From Nannobrachium achirus (lineage: Eukaryota > Chordata > Actinopteri > Myctophiformes > Myctophidae): a stretch of 64,000 nt of DNA. The stretch spans positions 2,402,245 to 2,466,244 of the forward strand of contig OY997660.1 of NCBI GenBank assembly GCA_963921795.1. Direction: 5' to 3'. The notes under the pieces are model-generated. The model did no database searches, was not told where the DNA came from, and saw only the letters and a program-made list of their open reading frames with translations. Positions 11,195 to 22,632 of this stretch are shown here, piece after piece. Made by a program: the position numbers and the translations under genes. Numbering within the stretch: the stretch's first letter is position 1; every line of letters starts with the position of its first letter.

Positions 11195-11785
11195 GGGGTC
11201 CCTGCTTCATCTCTCTCTCAATAAGGGGTCCCTGCTTCAACTCTCTCTCAACTAAGGGGTCCCTGCTTCATCTCTCTCTCAACTAAGGGGTCCCTGCTTC
11301 ATCTCTCTCTCAATAAGGGGTCCCTGCTTCATCTCTCTCTCAATAAGGGGTCCCTGCTTCATCTCTATCTCAACTAAGGGGTCCATCCTCAACTCTCTCT
11401 CAACTAAGGGGTCCCTGCTTCAACATTCTCTCAACTAAGGGGTCCCTGCTTCAACTCTCTCTCAACTAAGGGGTCCCTGCTTCAACTCTCTCTCAACTAA
11501 GGGGTCCCTGCTTCATCTCTCTCTCAACTAAGGGGTCCCTGCTTCAACTCTCTCTCAACTAAGGGGTCCCTGCTTCATCTCTCTCTCAACTAAGGGGTCC
11601 CTGCTTCATCTCTCTCTCAACTAAGGGGTCCCTGCTTCATCTCTCTCTCAACTAAGGGGTCCCTGCTTCAACTCTCTCTCAACTAAGGGGTCCCTGCTTC
11701 ATCTCTCTCTCAACTAAGGGGTCCCTGCTTCAACTCTCTCTCAACGAAGGGGTCCCTGCTTCAACTCTCTCTCAACGAAGGGGTC
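11195..11785. repeat. GGGGTCCCTGCTTCA minisatellite
   Basis: About twenty units of 28-30 bp, each GGGGTCCCTGCTTCA followed by TCTCTCTCAACTAA with variants. It is an expansion of internal sequence of a hAT-type element, since single-copy forms are seen at 45940-45985 and 55710-55745. Confidence 0.9.
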
Positions 11786-12139
11786 CTTGGCCTGAAAACT
11801 TTGAAGACCCCTGATATAGAGTGTATGGTCTATCGCAGTGCATCTCAAACCTTTCTGACTTTGGTTCTCCCTTTCTGTACTTTCTGAATCAAACTCAAAG
11901 TACCCTAAAATTAAGATATTTATGCAAATATATTGTTATATGCAAATAAGTATTAATTTCTACTCTGCAGCAGTTGTGTAATCAAGCTTTTTTTAAATTT
12001 CATTTGTTTTAAAACTTTAGGTTTCAAAACTTTAGGTTCTCACAAAGTTTCTTAATGTTTCATAATTAAATACAACTGCATTTCATACTTTCTTTCCCAT
12101 ACCCTCTGTAGTACCTCTGAGTACCCCTAGGGGTCAATG

Positions 12140-12315
12140 TAGCACCATTCATAGAGCCATTTAACAGTTACTGAACAAACACTCTATAGCAATGATTACT
12201 GTCACAATATAGAGCTATTTAACACTGTTACTGAACAAACACTCTATAGCGATGATTACTGTCACAATATAGAGCTATTTAACACTGTTACTGAACCCAC
12301 ACTATTGCACTAATG
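12140..12315. repeat. 60-bp minisatellite, first locus
   Basis: About three units containing CTCTATAGC...TGTCACAATATAGAG; the outer CTCTATA and TATAGAG are inverted repeats. The same unit forms a second array at 61856-62135. Confidence 0.85.
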
Positions 12316-12329
12316 ATTACTGCGTGTGC

Positions 12330-12925
12330 GCGTGTGTGTCTTATATAAGACCCTAAATGGTCTATGCCCACCTCCCCTAAAGGAATTCATAAAAAGGAAG
12401 CCTGATAGAGGACTCAATATTAGAGCAATCACTAGAGGGGATTGCGAAGTACCGTACCGGGGAACCGCTTTTGGAAAAAACACCCTTTCAGTGCAGGGAT
12501 GTTCAATCTGGAATGACCTACCTCTAACAATAAGAGACTGTTTGTCATTTCCATCCTTCAAGTTCAATCTAAAAAAATGGTTAGTTGACAATCAAACCTG
12601 TGACCATGTATAGTTCTAAGAGTACAGCTCATGTCATGTACGTATATTTTTTAACTATCCTTTTCTAATGTAGGGTACTGTTAGTAATATGTGTTGTTTT
12701 GTTGTTTTTTCTTGGTTCAGGAAAAATAGTATTTGTATGTATGTTCTTAGGCGCCCTCTCCTAATGTAGGGTTACTGTTTGTTGGTATGTATTGTTTTGT
12801 CTTCATGTGGGGACTACGGATGACATTTAGCATTCTTGCTAATTCCGGCTTATTTACATTGCTCTCATGTAGTGTTCATTAATATGCATTGTCCCGTCTA
12901 AATAAACAAATAAAGTAAAGTAAAG
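12330..12925 (+). mobile_element. LINE 3' fragment with ORF2 C-terminus
   Basis: A frame ending at 12613 includes LYKTLNGLCPPPLKEF, then CSIWNDLPLTIRDCLSFPSF and FKFNLKKWL, a typical C-terminus of L2/Rex-like LINE ORF2 proteins. The 3' tail ends in AAATAAAGTAAAGTAAAGTA. Only the 3' end is present, as expected from 5' truncation during reverse transcription. Confidence 0.65.
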
Positions 12926-13268
12926 TATGTGTATGTGCGCGCGTGTGCGTACAGAATAACCCTCACTTCAAAAAGTTACATTCCAAATGTTTTTATTTTA
13001 TAATATTTTATTGTTGTTTTTATCAAAACATTGTATCATGGTATAATGTAACTTTGGCACAATGTAAATACAATAGCATTGGTTTCATTTTATTGAAAAT
13101 ATGAGTAAATATAAATGTTTTACATTTTATAATTCCATCTTATAGGTAAAAAAAACAAACAAAACAAAACAAAAATACATGATTTTCAAAACCCTTCATT
13201 AGAGTAATTGTATTTTTGTTTTCATTATCAATAAAACTTTACAGTATTCATGTTTAAATGTTGTAGAG

Positions 13269-13962
13269 CAGGGGTCTTCAACAGGGGGTCCGGGACCCCT
13301 AGGGGGTCCTCATAGTTACTACAGGGGGTCAGGGACCCCTAGGGGGTCCTCAGAGTTACTACAGGGGGGTCCTCCAAATCCTCATGTGATAGGATAATTA
13401 TTTTAAATGAACAACTTGAACCCTCACATCCTTATTCTGAGGAGAACTGTAGACAAAAATAGCAGATCTACAAGCTCTCAACGCCTGGCGCTGCGAGGCA
13501 CCCTGCCCGTCCAGCTTGGCAAAAAGGTTTGGTGTAGAGGTAAAAAAGAGCAGACCAAGTACAGAGTGAAAGGTCAAGTTTACTAAGTATCTACGATTTA
13601 AGATTTTAAGTGGTTAAGTGTCAAACAAGTCCCTGCTTCATCTCTCTCTCTGCTAAGGGGTCCCTGCTTCATCTCTCTCTCTGCTAAGGGGTCCCTGCTT
13701 CATCTCTCTCTCTGCTAAGGGGTCCCTGCTTCATCTCTCTCTGCTAAGGGGTCCCTGCTTCATCTCTCTCTGCTAAGGGGTCCCTGCTTCATCTCTCTCT
13801 CTGCTAATGGGTCCCTGCTTCATCTCTCTCTCTCTCTCTAAGTCTAAGGGGTCCCTGCTTCATCTCTCTCTCTCTCTAAGTCTAAGGGGTCCCTGCTTCA
13901 TCTCTCTCTCTCTAAGTCTAAGGGGTCCCTGCTTCATCTCTCTCTGCTAAGGGGTCTCTGCT

Positions 13963-14051
<89 letters not shown>

Positions 14052-14134
14052 GGGTCCCTGCTTCATCTCTCTCTCTAAGGGGTCCCTGCTTCATCTCTCT
14101 CTCTCTCTCTCTCTCCCTCTCTCCTCTCTCTCTG

Positions 14135-14198
<64 letters not shown>

Positions 14199-14775
14199 AG
14201 GGGTCCCCTGCTTCATCTCTCTCTGCTAAGGGGTCCCTGCTTCATCTCTCTCTCTAAGGGGGTCCCTGCTTCATCTCTCTCTCTAAGGGGTCCCTGCTTC
14301 ATCTCTCTCTCTAAGGGGTCCCTGCTTCATCTATCTCTCTCTCTCTCTGTCTCTCTCTCTCTCTCTCTGTCTCTCTGTCTCTCTGTCTCTCTCTCTCTCT
14401 CTAAGGGGTCCCTGCTTCATCTCTCTCTGCTAAGGGGTCCCTGCTTCATCTCTCTCTCTGCTAAGGGGTCCCTGCTTCATCTCTCTCTCTGCTAAGGGGT
14501 CCCCTGCTTCATCTCTCTCTCTGCTAAGGGGTCCCTGCTTCATCTCTCTCTGCTAAGGGGTCCCTGCTTCATCTCTCTCTGCTAAGGGGTCCCTGCTTCA
14601 TCTCTCTCTCTGCTAATGGGTCCCCTGCTTCATCTCTCTCTCTCTCTCTAAGTCTAAGGGGTCCCTGCTTCATCTCTCTCTCTCTCTAAGTCTAAGGGGT
14701 CCCTGCTTCATCTCTCTCTCTCTAAGTCTAAGGGGTCCCTGCTTCATCTCTCTCTGCTAAGGGGTCTCTGCTTCA

Positions 14776-14854
<79 letters not shown>

Positions 14855-14930
14855 GGGTCCCTGCTTCATCTCTCTCTCTAAGGGGTCCCTGCTTCATCTC
14901 TCTCTCTCTCCCTCTCTCCCTCTCTCTCTG

Positions 14931-14990
<60 letters not shown>

Positions 14991-15406
14991 AGGGGTCCCT
15001 GCTTCATCTCTCTCTGCTAAGGTGGTCCCTGCTTCATCTCTCTCTCTAAGGGGTCCCTGCTTCATCTCTCTCTCTAAGGGGTCCCTGCTTCATCTCTCTC
15101 TCTAAGGGGTCCCTGCTTCATCTATCTCTCTCTCTCTCTGTCTGTCTCTCTCTCTCTCTCTCTGTCTCTCTGTCTCTCTGTCTCTCTCTCTCTCTCTAAG
15201 GGGTCCCTGCTTCATCTCTCTCTGCTAAGGGGTCCCTGCTTCATCTCTCTCTCTAAGGGGTCCCTGCTTCATCTCTCTCTCTAAGGGGTCCCTGCTTCAT
15301 CTCTCTCTCTCTAAGGGGTCCCTGCTTCATCTCTCTCTCTAAGGGGTCCCTGCTTCATCTCTCTCTCTCTAAGGGGTCCTTGGCCTGAAAACGTTGAAGA
15401 CCCCTG
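13269..15406. mobile_element. hAT-type element enlarged by CT-rich tandem arrays
   Basis: The left end CAGGGGTCTTCAAC (13269) and right end GTTGAAGACCCCTG (to 15406) are inverted. Flanks ttgtagag and ctctagag match partly. A worn hairpin module lies at 13453-13510. Related compact copies are about 205 and 434 bp long, so most of this 2.1 kb is expanded array. Confidence 0.75.
13625..15385. repeat. GGGGTCCCTGCTTCA / (CT)n array with a higher-order repeat of about 810 bp
   Basis: Units of GGGGTCCCTGCTTCA separated by (TC)n of varying length. The segment from about 13800 recurs from about 14610 in the same order (AATGGGTCC, AAGTCTAAGG, long CT runs), a second-level tandem duplication of about 810 bp. 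Confidence 0.85.
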
Positions 15407-15417
15407 CTCTAGAGCAG

Positions 15418-15680
15418 ATGTTCTCACACTTTATAGGTCACGACCCCCCAAAATAATCATATATGAACTGGGGACCCCCCAGTTCAAACAAAGTGTAAAT
15501 TGTTGAGACATTACATTAGTTTGACTCAGTTCTACGTTGCAAGGCGTTGTGAGCTTGTAGATCAGCTATTTTCACAATATTTGCTTCTTTATGTTATTTG
15601 ACAATTTGTCCAATGTTTGACCAGTTTATACTTTGATTACTTTGTTTTAAAAGTTCTTTCATTGTCATCTGGAGACCCCC
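15418..15680. mobile_element. Fragment of GGGGACCCCC-family hAT element with right half of a hairpin
   Basis: It contains CATTAGTTTGACTCAGTTC, GGCGTTGTGAGCTTGTAG and CAATGTTTGACC, in the same order as 33590-33800 and 54780-54910. Only the right arm of the hairpin is left. Confidence 0.55.
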
Positions 15681-15784
15681 TGGGGGTCCCCAGATGGGGG
15701 TCCCTCTGAAAAAACACCCCCCCACCCCCCGTTCCTGATTATTACATTATGATACATTATGAACACTTTGTCTGTCCTCACAGC

Positions 15785-15901
<117 letters not shown>

Positions 15902-15902
15902 C

Positions 15903-16465
15903 TCAAAGCCTGTCTGTCTGTCTGTCCTCACACAGAGACACAGAGGAGTCAGGGTCAAACCCAAAGCAGGCATAGAGAGGTTCAGTAAATGTGGTCTGGA
16001 CGGTGTAGAGGTGTGTCAGTGTCGGTGAGGACACTTCATAGAAGGACAGAGTCCCAGCAGGACAGTCCAGATACACTGCTACTCTGTTGGAGCCAGAGGG
16101 ACGAACAGGAAGGACAGTGGTCTTACTATTGTGTCTGACAGCGTATCTGTTAACATGGTTACCATCATCACACCACAGACTCCATGACATTTTATTGTAT
16201 CCAAGCAAACATTCCTCACCCCGTCCTTTCCTACTGATTCCTCTGTAAGTTACTGCTATCTGAACCTCTCCACTCCTCTCTACCTCCCAGTAACAGCGTC
16301 CAGTCAGACCCTCTGTACACAGAACCTGAGGCCAGCGTCCATCAAACCTTTCAGGATGATCAGGATATGAATGAGGCTGTTTCACCCGAGTCGCCTTCCT
16401 GTTGTTCTCAGAGAGAGAGAGGACATTGCATGCTGTGTTTGAGTCCAGTGTGAGACGATGGGAAT
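15903..16465 (-). CDS. NLR exon 16: B30.2 (PRY-SPRY) domain, stop codon
   Basis: The exon encodes the PRY part (LTLDSNTACNVLSLSENNRK) and the SPRY part with RCYWEVE, CLLGYNKMSWSL, RVAVYLDCPAGTLSFYEV and PLYACFGF, in family order. B30.2 domains bind protein or other ligands through variable loops. The acceptor TTGTTTTCTCATCAG at 16466 joins the previous exon in phase (T|AT, Tyr). The last residues (EDRQTDRL) are written in (GACA)n microsatellite sequence, and the TGA at 15905-15903 lies between two runs of that repeat, so the C-terminus has apparently been altered by microsatellite growth. The canonical end is near SVSLC. Confidence 0.9.
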
Positions 16466-16529
16466 CTGATGAGAAAACAACACAGTAAACATTAAATACA
16501 TATTCACTGAGTGACACACATACGCACAG

Positions 16530-16530
<1 letters not shown>

Positions 16531-16564
<34 letters not shown>

Positions 16565-16650
16565 CGCACGCACGCACGCACGCACGCACACACTATAATA
16601 ATGGATCAGGTAAAGTGTGTGTGTGTGTGTGTGTGGGGGGGGGGGGGTGT
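16531..16650. repeat. (CA)n(GCAC)n and (GT)n/poly-G microsatellites
   Basis: Compound (CA)n(GCAC)n at 16531-16592 and (GT)n followed by a G run at 16616-16648, about 70 bp upstream of the B30.2 acceptor. Confidence 0.9.
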
Positions 16651-16757
16651 TTACAGAATCAATAAAGTTTGGTTTCCATAGCGATGGGGGATGGGGGTGC
16701 TCTGTGTGTCTAACAAATTTAAACATGAATATTGTACAGATCTATAGATCATGAATA

Positions 16758-17205
16758 CAGTGGTTCTCAAAGTGGGGTCCGGGGACCCCAAGGGGTCCTT
16801 AAGGGGGTTCCAGGGGGTCCCCTGCAACATTCATGTATAGCATCAAAATCAGTGTAACCACTTTAACCATTTACTGCTGAACGATTGACTATTTGAAAAT
16901 AGACGATCTACAAGGTCAAAACGCGCCACATTGCGGGACGTTGTGAGCTTGTAGATCTGCTATTTTCAAATGAAGAATATTGGAAAAATGTTGTGTCTGG
17001 CACAAACTTTTTTTCAGATGGGGGTCCTTGACACACACCCAGACACATGCGCTGTGAGCTTGTAGATCTGCAATTTGTAAATAGCCAAGGTGTAAAATAT
17101 GGATAAAGTGGTTCAAATGAGTGATGCTGTATTAAACATTTTGCTGGGGACCCCCTGGAACTCCCTAAGGACCCCTAGGGGTCCCAGGACCACACTTTGA
17201 GAAGC
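16758..17205. mobile_element. hAT-type element with GTGGTTCTCAAAGTGGGGTCC ends
   Basis: The left CAGTGGTTCTCAAAGTGGGG and right CCACACTTTGAGAAGC ends are inverted. It contains a full hairpin module at 16891-16971 and a half module near 17045-17095. No clear 8-bp duplication. Confidence 0.6.
16891..16971. repeat. Hairpin module copy
   Basis: Arms ATTTGAAAATAGACGATC and GATCTGCTATTTTCAAAT with inner CAAAACGCG/ACGTTGTG; a few mismatches. Confidence 0.85.
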
Positions 17206-17265
17206 ATCAACCACTTTAACCCTTCATCGACCGGTGTCTCCCAGGGCTCTATACCCCCCACACTC

Positions 17266-17338
17266 CAAAATAGACGATCTACAAGTTCACAACACGTCGC
17301 AGCACGATGTGTTGAGAGCTTGTAGATCTGCTATTTAC
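17266..17338. repeat. Hairpin module copy
   Basis: Arms AAAATAGACGATCTACAAG and CTTGTAGATCTGCTATTT with inner stem CAACACGTCG/CGATGTGTTG. Confidence 0.85.
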
Positions 17339-17497
17339 GGTAAATGTTCACGTATTGAGACATGTCCAACATTGGGACGCAGGGTTTAAATGGTTAATGG
17401 TTCAAAGAAGGTTCTTTGAGGAACCATGAGTCGTTGTGAGTTGTAGATCTGATATTTGGGCGGGCGGACATATCTCAGATCTTAATGGGTTAACCGC

Positions 17498-19772
17498 TTA
17501 AAGGGATATTACACTTTCAAAGTCATTTTATCGTCTAATCAGGCTTTTATGAACACCCTGAACAGTTTTTAATTTGCTTGATTCAATATTTAGATATTTG
17601 ATGTAAATGTTACCAGGCCCGACACGCCCAGGCCCTCTCCACATACACACCCATTGTAACTTCAAACTCCATTTTAACCATGATAGATTCATTAAAAACA
17701 CCCGTTGTTTTTTCTGTTGACTCATACTACCCACCTAATACGTGAGCAGGCCGTGTTTTTTCGATAACTTTTTTTCATTAATTTTTAATAATTATTTGGG
17801 AAAATGAAAAATATTTAATACAAAAATGGATTATTAAAAATAAATGAAAAAAGTTATCGAAAAAACACGGCCTGCTCACGTATTAGGAGGGTAGTTTGAG
17901 TCACCAGAAAAAATAATGGTTGTTTTTAATGAATTTATCACGGTTAAAATGGAGTGTGAAGTTGCAATGGGTGTGTGTGGGGAGAGGGCCTGGGCGTGTC
18001 GGGCCTGGTAACATCCCACACCTTTATTAGAATCGCCCCAAAAAATAGTGTGTATGCTGGTATGCTGGTTGGTCCATCTGTAACTCCACGTTCAGCAGTT
18101 GTTCAATTGTCGAAAAAACATAATACAAAAATCAATAACGCATGTACCTTGCCCAACATCAACTTTATCACCTTCAGATGTGTCTCTACTTCTCATAATC
18201 CCAAAATGTTTACAATTTTTTCGCCACATTTTGCCCTGTAGGCGGCAGATATTGCGCAATCCTTAGTTGTCTGGCGACGCGAATCACGTCACAAATGGGC
18301 GTAAACACAACGCACTCCAAGTCTCCAACTGCCGGGGGGAGCATCATGGTCTCTGGAGTGGAGTCACACCACACAAACGAGCAACCTTAATACCTATTTA
18401 ATTTCTCTCAAGCAGAGATGCAGAGATGGAGGAGATGGGGGGGGGGGGGCAGTTGAGAGAGAGCAGTGGCACAGTATCATAGGAATAGCGTGCTTTAAAC
18501 CTTCTACTTTACCCTTTCTGACTTTCCTGCAATGACAACCTTAATGCAGCTAGCAACAAAGGACCTATCTAATTTCGTCATGTGCCCACATGTGTCATAA
18601 TTAATCCCACAATAACTGTTCCACTCTGTCTTTCTGTGCGCATGGTCGCATTTCCCTCGGAACACTCCGGACACGGGACTGTAATCATCATGTATATAAC
18701 CCAAGAGGACCTCTTTAGGACCCGTACTGTGTGTGTGACATGTGTGTACTTTCTGCTTTTTATGCAAACTATAAAGCAAGCAAGCAATCAATGTGTGTGT
18801 GTGTGTGCGCTGGCGTGCGCTTCTGCACTATATGATCAGGACACGGAACGAAGTGGAGTTGTGAACGTGCGTGCTGTGCTGTGTTTAGGCTGACCTGGGA
18901 TCAGATTCAGGTCCGTTATTACTATTAGCCGCGAGGCAGCGACATGAAGAATGGCTGTAACTGTGAGATGATAATGCTGGTCTAAGATCAGATTTACAGC
19001 GGGGAAAAATGAGCTTGGTGTGTTGCATTTGTTTCGATGTTCATATTAGATTCCTTGGCAGCATTCTTCTGCCTGTCAATCAGTTAAGCGCACGCCGCAC
19101 AGCTGCCGTGAGTGAGGGATCTCGGTACATGAAAGGGGATTTTAATAATGATTTACTGGTCGGATCTCTCGGAACCTCGGAAATAAAAGGATTTCGGGAC
19201 AACATGTCACGGGTTTCGGTCTGTAAAAAAAAAAAAAAGTCGGAACGGGACGGAATCGGACGAAATTTGACGGTACTTTTCGATTTCGGTTCGCTTTTTT
19301 GGACCCGTGAATGTGTTACTTGAGTAAAAGCACAAAAGTATTAGGCTACCGAGGCCAAAATCATTCCATGTTCTACAACAACTTCATAATAAAAATAAAA
19401 AAACTATTCAACAGTAGGCCTACCATTGTACACTTTATTTCAACATAATATTTAACTTTGCCTTTCCTACTACACTACACATCCCATGCCACCTAAACAA
19501 ACGCCCAGGGGGTGCTTTTTTTCTATCTTATTATAACCCACCCAGCCAAAACAGAGCAGGCCACCCTGTACCTGAGGGGTTTGTATTTCTGAAACTATTG
19601 TATATATCTTACAGACTCAACATTTTACACCATTTTGCATTTTGGAGGGGGCTTTTTTCTAGTTTACATCAAATATCTAAATATTGAATCAAGCAAATTA
19701 AAAACTGTTCAGGGTGTTCATAAAAGCCTGATTAGACGATAAAATGACTTTGAAAGTGTAATATCCCTTTAA
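17498..19772. mobile_element. DNA transposon with long (about 110 bp) inverted ends and a nested palindrome
   Basis: Left 17498-17610 and right 19662-19772 are identical when inverted, starting TTAAAGGGATATTACACTTT. Just inside the left end, 17611-18010 is itself a palindrome centred near 17811 with arms of about 195 bp (ACCAGGCCCGACACGCCCAG and its inverse). No long ORF lies inside. Fragments of the same family occur in the NLR intron near 36661-36800 and its duplicates. Confidence 0.75.
18011..19660. other. Interior of the long-TIR element; no gene recognised
   Basis: Only short frames without recognisable domains. A G run lies at 18438-18450, a (GT)n at 18791-18806 and a poly-A at 19227-19239. 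Confidence 0.4.
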
Positions 19773-19782
19773 GCCTTATTTC

Positions 19783-19873
19783 AAATATAGTGAAAATAGC
19801 AGATCTACAAGCTCACAACGCCTCACACTGTGGTGCATTGTGAGCTTGTAGATTGGCTATTTTCACTATATTT
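19783..19873. repeat. Hairpin module copy with extended arms
   Basis: The arms extend outward to AAATATAGTGAAAATAGC and its exact inverse, giving a 91-bp hairpin. Confidence 0.9.
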
Positions 19874-19991
19874 AATATATTTTATTTTGGGGGAAATGTT
19901 TTTAATTTCAATACAACAATGCATTGATGGAATATAAAAATTGCTGTAGTTGTAATTTGTACATTTAATACTTGCGTATTTACTGGAGTAA

Positions 19992-20206
19992 AGCTGGTTG
20001 CACACTGCTGCGTTTTTCGGGCCGAATATCGGAGTGAATTTCGGAGAGCGTGAATAAAAAAATCAACCTCACGTTATGTCAGTCACGTTTGCACACTGCT
20101 GCCCGTTTCGCGCACCACTCGGTCCCTTGCTCTCTCTATCTCTCTCTCTCTCCTTGGCCTGAAAAACGCATTTCGCAACGAAAAACGCAGCAGTGTGCAA
20201 CCAGCT
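19992..20206. mobile_element. 215-bp MITE with 28-bp inverted ends
   Basis: The ends AGCTGGTTGCACACTGCTGC (first 20 of 28 bases) and the exact inverse at 20179-20206 are flanked by TAA on both sides (19989-19991 and 20207-20209), consistent with a 3-bp TWA target duplication of PIF/Harbinger type. Confidence 0.8.
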
Positions 20207-20241
20207 TAACACTTTCAGGATAGAAAAATGTTCAAACATGG

Positions 20242-20585
20242 AATAAATTCCTTCTCAAGATATTTCCTCACTAATGTGTTTGTAAAGATGTCTAGTAACA
20301 CATTTCATTTAATAAATTCCTTCTCAAGACATTTCCTCACTAATGTGATTGTAAAGATGTCTAGTAACACATTTCATTTAATAAATTCCTTCTCAAGACA
20401 TTTCCTCACTAATGTGATTGTAAAGATGTCTAACACATTTCATTTAATAAATTCCTTCTCAAGACATTTCCTCACTAATGTGATTGTAAAGATGTCTAGT
20501 AACACATTTCATTTAATAAATTCCTTCTCAAGACATTTCCTCACTAATGTGATTGTAAAGATGTCTAGTAACACATTTCAAAAGG
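20242..20585. repeat. 69-bp minisatellite, five units
   Basis: Units start at 20242, 20311, 20380, 20446 and 20515. One unit is shorter by exactly 3 bp. A forward frame stays open throughout (INSFSRHFLTNVIVKMSS). Confidence 0.9.
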
Positions 20586-20740
20586 TTGAAACTCCCCTAG
20601 GCAGGGGTGTCACACCAAATTCTGGGCCCTGGGTACAAGGATTCACTGCGGGCCCCCCATGAATGTTCTTCATAGGGGAGGGGGTTTAACCCATTTAGAC
20701 TGGGAACGTATTATTACGCATTATGTTGTGCTTTAACTAT

Positions 20741-20818
20741 TGAAAAATAGCAGATATACAAGCTCACCGTGTGGCACCGAGTGCCGCTCTGCGAGCTTGT
20801 AGATCTGCTATTTTTGAA
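20741..20818. repeat. Hairpin module copy with structured loop
   Basis: Arms TTGAAAAATAGCAGAT / ATCTGCTATTTTTGAA; the inner stem reads GGCACCGAGTGCC. Confidence 0.85.
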
Positions 20819-20896
20819 AAATTGTGAAATCCTTCAAAAAAATACATTTGAAAACACATACATATATTCAAAGATTTGCACACATTTTCACGACTT

Positions 20897-20976
20897 TTAA
20901 AAAATAGCACATCTACAAGCACGCAACGCGGCACTCGGTGCCGCGCTATGAGCTTGTATATCTGCTATCTTTCAAT
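20897..20976. repeat. Hairpin module copy, neighbour of 20741 with a longer inner stem
   Basis: Outer arms AAAATAGCACATCTACAAGC / GCTTGTATATCTGCTATC; the inner stem GCGGCAC-TCG-GTGCCGC is perfect. Confidence 0.85.
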
Positions 20977-21216
20977 AGTTAAAGCATAAAATACTTTTGG
21001 GCCCTAAATGGTGTTTTAAATGGTCTCTCTAGGGGTCCCCAACCCCAGTTTGGAACCACTGCCCTGGAGGGGGTTGAATTTCAATGTTTTGGATTGTGTT
21101 ACTAAACACCTTTAAAACACATTGATGAAGGTTTTTATAATATCCTCTGAATACAAGGAGGGAGGGGCCAACACAGTATAAAACACTGTATAAAACTGTG
21201 TATAAAATGTCAATGT

Positions 21217-21218
<2 letters not shown>

Positions 21219-21268
<50 letters not shown>
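21219..21268. repeat. (GACA)n microsatellite at the NLR linker-exon donor
   Basis: The repeat begins at the 5' splice site of the linker exon; GTGAGTGTCTGTCTG is read on the minus strand. Confidence 0.95.
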
Positions 21269-21273
21269 CTCAC

Positions 21274-21323
21274 ATCTTGTAAGGAGTTGAGGTTTAATCC
21301 AGTGTTCTCCTCCATGATTCACA
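21274..21323 (-). CDS. NLR exon 15: linker between LRRs and B30.2
   Basis: The 50-bp exon encodes VNHGGEHWIKPQLLTR, matching the conserved VDHGGExxxKPGLRKY linker found before B30.2 in teleost NLR-C proteins. The acceptor TTGTTCTATTTCCTTCAG and donor AGAT|GTGAGT are both strong. Phase 2 in and 1 out fits both neighbours (AA|T, Asn; T|AT, Tyr). Confidence 0.9.
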
Positions 21324-21364
21324 CTGAAGGAAATAGAACAACAATGAATCAATGTCTGACTGTC

Positions 21365-21469
<105 letters not shown>

Positions 21470-21722
21470 GGTTTAATACCGGGGTCCTGGGATCCGGGCT
21501 TCCCGGGCAGAGTGCACGTAATTTCCCTCCCGGGAATTGGCGGCGAGACCCGTCGTCCTGGAGGTTGTGTTTTTTCTTGTTAGAAAATACAATTTACTAG
21601 CAGCGCAGAGGCAGTTAGACTGCCTGACACGTTATCCTCACCAGCCGTGCAAGCATCTCATCTGTTTCAGCTGTGTGGAAGGATTTTACCAGTCTCTGTG
21701 GGCAGTCAAGCAAGCCTGTCAT

Positions 21723-21798
21723 CGAATATAGCTGATCTACCATCTCACAACGTAGCGCAAAGTGCAGCGTTGTGAGCTTGTAGATTGGCTGTTTTCAC
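21723..21798. repeat. Hairpin module copy
   Basis: Arms AATATAGCTGATCTACCATC... and GCTTGTAGATTGGCTGTTTT, inner stem CTCACAACG/CGTTGTGAG. Confidence 0.8.
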
Positions 21799-22192
21799 TA
21801 GGCAAGTTTACTTCTTAAAGTGATGTGGAGAAAACACTGACAGATGATAATGGCGCATTTACTTTCTTATTGTTGCATTAATTCGTTTTTACATGAGAAA
21901 CTCTCCAGCAAAAAAAAGAAAAAAGGAAAAAAATAGCCTTCTACAATCAGCTAAATGAAGAGCACGCACACTGTTCGTGAGAAGCTGTGGTGCAGTGTCG
22001 CGCCCTGTGAGCTTGTTCAAAATGAGTGGGATGGTTGCGCACTTGCGCTTGTTTGCTTGAAGTTAGCAGAGCGAAGATGATTTTTGTGTTGCAGTGAACA
22101 GAAAAGCGCTTCTCTAAGTCGTGATATTTTGTTTTTAAACAAGTGGGCGCAGAATTTGCAGAAAACGTCTTTTCAAAGAGATTGGCCTACTG

Positions 22193-22632
22193 CAGGGGTC
22201 TTCAACGTTTTCAGGCCGGGGACCCCCAAACTGATGGGGAGATGGAGCAGGGACCCCCTACCACCTCGTAGGGTGGGGGGGTCGGGGCTACGACATATTT
22301 TTTATTTTAAACATGTTCAAGTTACAGCGAGCAGGGTGGGCCGTACCACAACCATTTCTAAACATACTACTTATTAACTGAGAACAAATGTCAATACTAT
22401 CAACAATATGTCAATTGCATAGTAATCATGTATTCAAGCTATTCAAAATGGATAGAATCATGATTTATTTTTTAAATAAATGTGGAAAAAGGCAAAAAAA
22501 AAGAAGAAAAAAAAACATTTTTTGAAATCTTTTTTTTTTTTTTTTTTTTTTTTTAAGCAATAATTTCGCGGACCCCCTGCAGTACCTCCGCGGACCCCCT
22601 AGGGGTCGCGGACCCCCTGTTGAAGACACCTG
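22193..22632. mobile_element. 440-bp non-autonomous hAT element with perfect target duplication
   Basis: The ends CAGGGGTCTTCAACG and GTTGAAGACACCTG are flanked by gcctactg on both sides (22185-22192 and 22633-22640), the 8-bp duplication of hAT transposition. A poly-T run lies at 22530-22554. Confidence 0.93.

Larger units (their letters stand above)
10734..11813. mobile_element. hAT-type element(s) with an expanded internal CT-rich array
   Basis: A CAGTGGTTCTCAACC-type end lies at 10734 and a GTTGAAGACCCCTG end at about 11800-11813. The ends belong to different subfamilies, so two elements may be joined. A hairpin module lies at 10965-11011, followed by the minisatellite 11195-11785. Confidence 0.5.

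Noticed and set aside
11195-11785. CRISPR-like regular array (also 52 kb and 54 kb arrays)
   Set aside because: No unique spacers between repeats; the sequence is eukaryotic and the units are contiguous minisatellites.
19009-19323. 104-codon forward frame
   Set aside because: Low complexity, a poly-A-coded Lys run and no similarity; lies inside a transposon.
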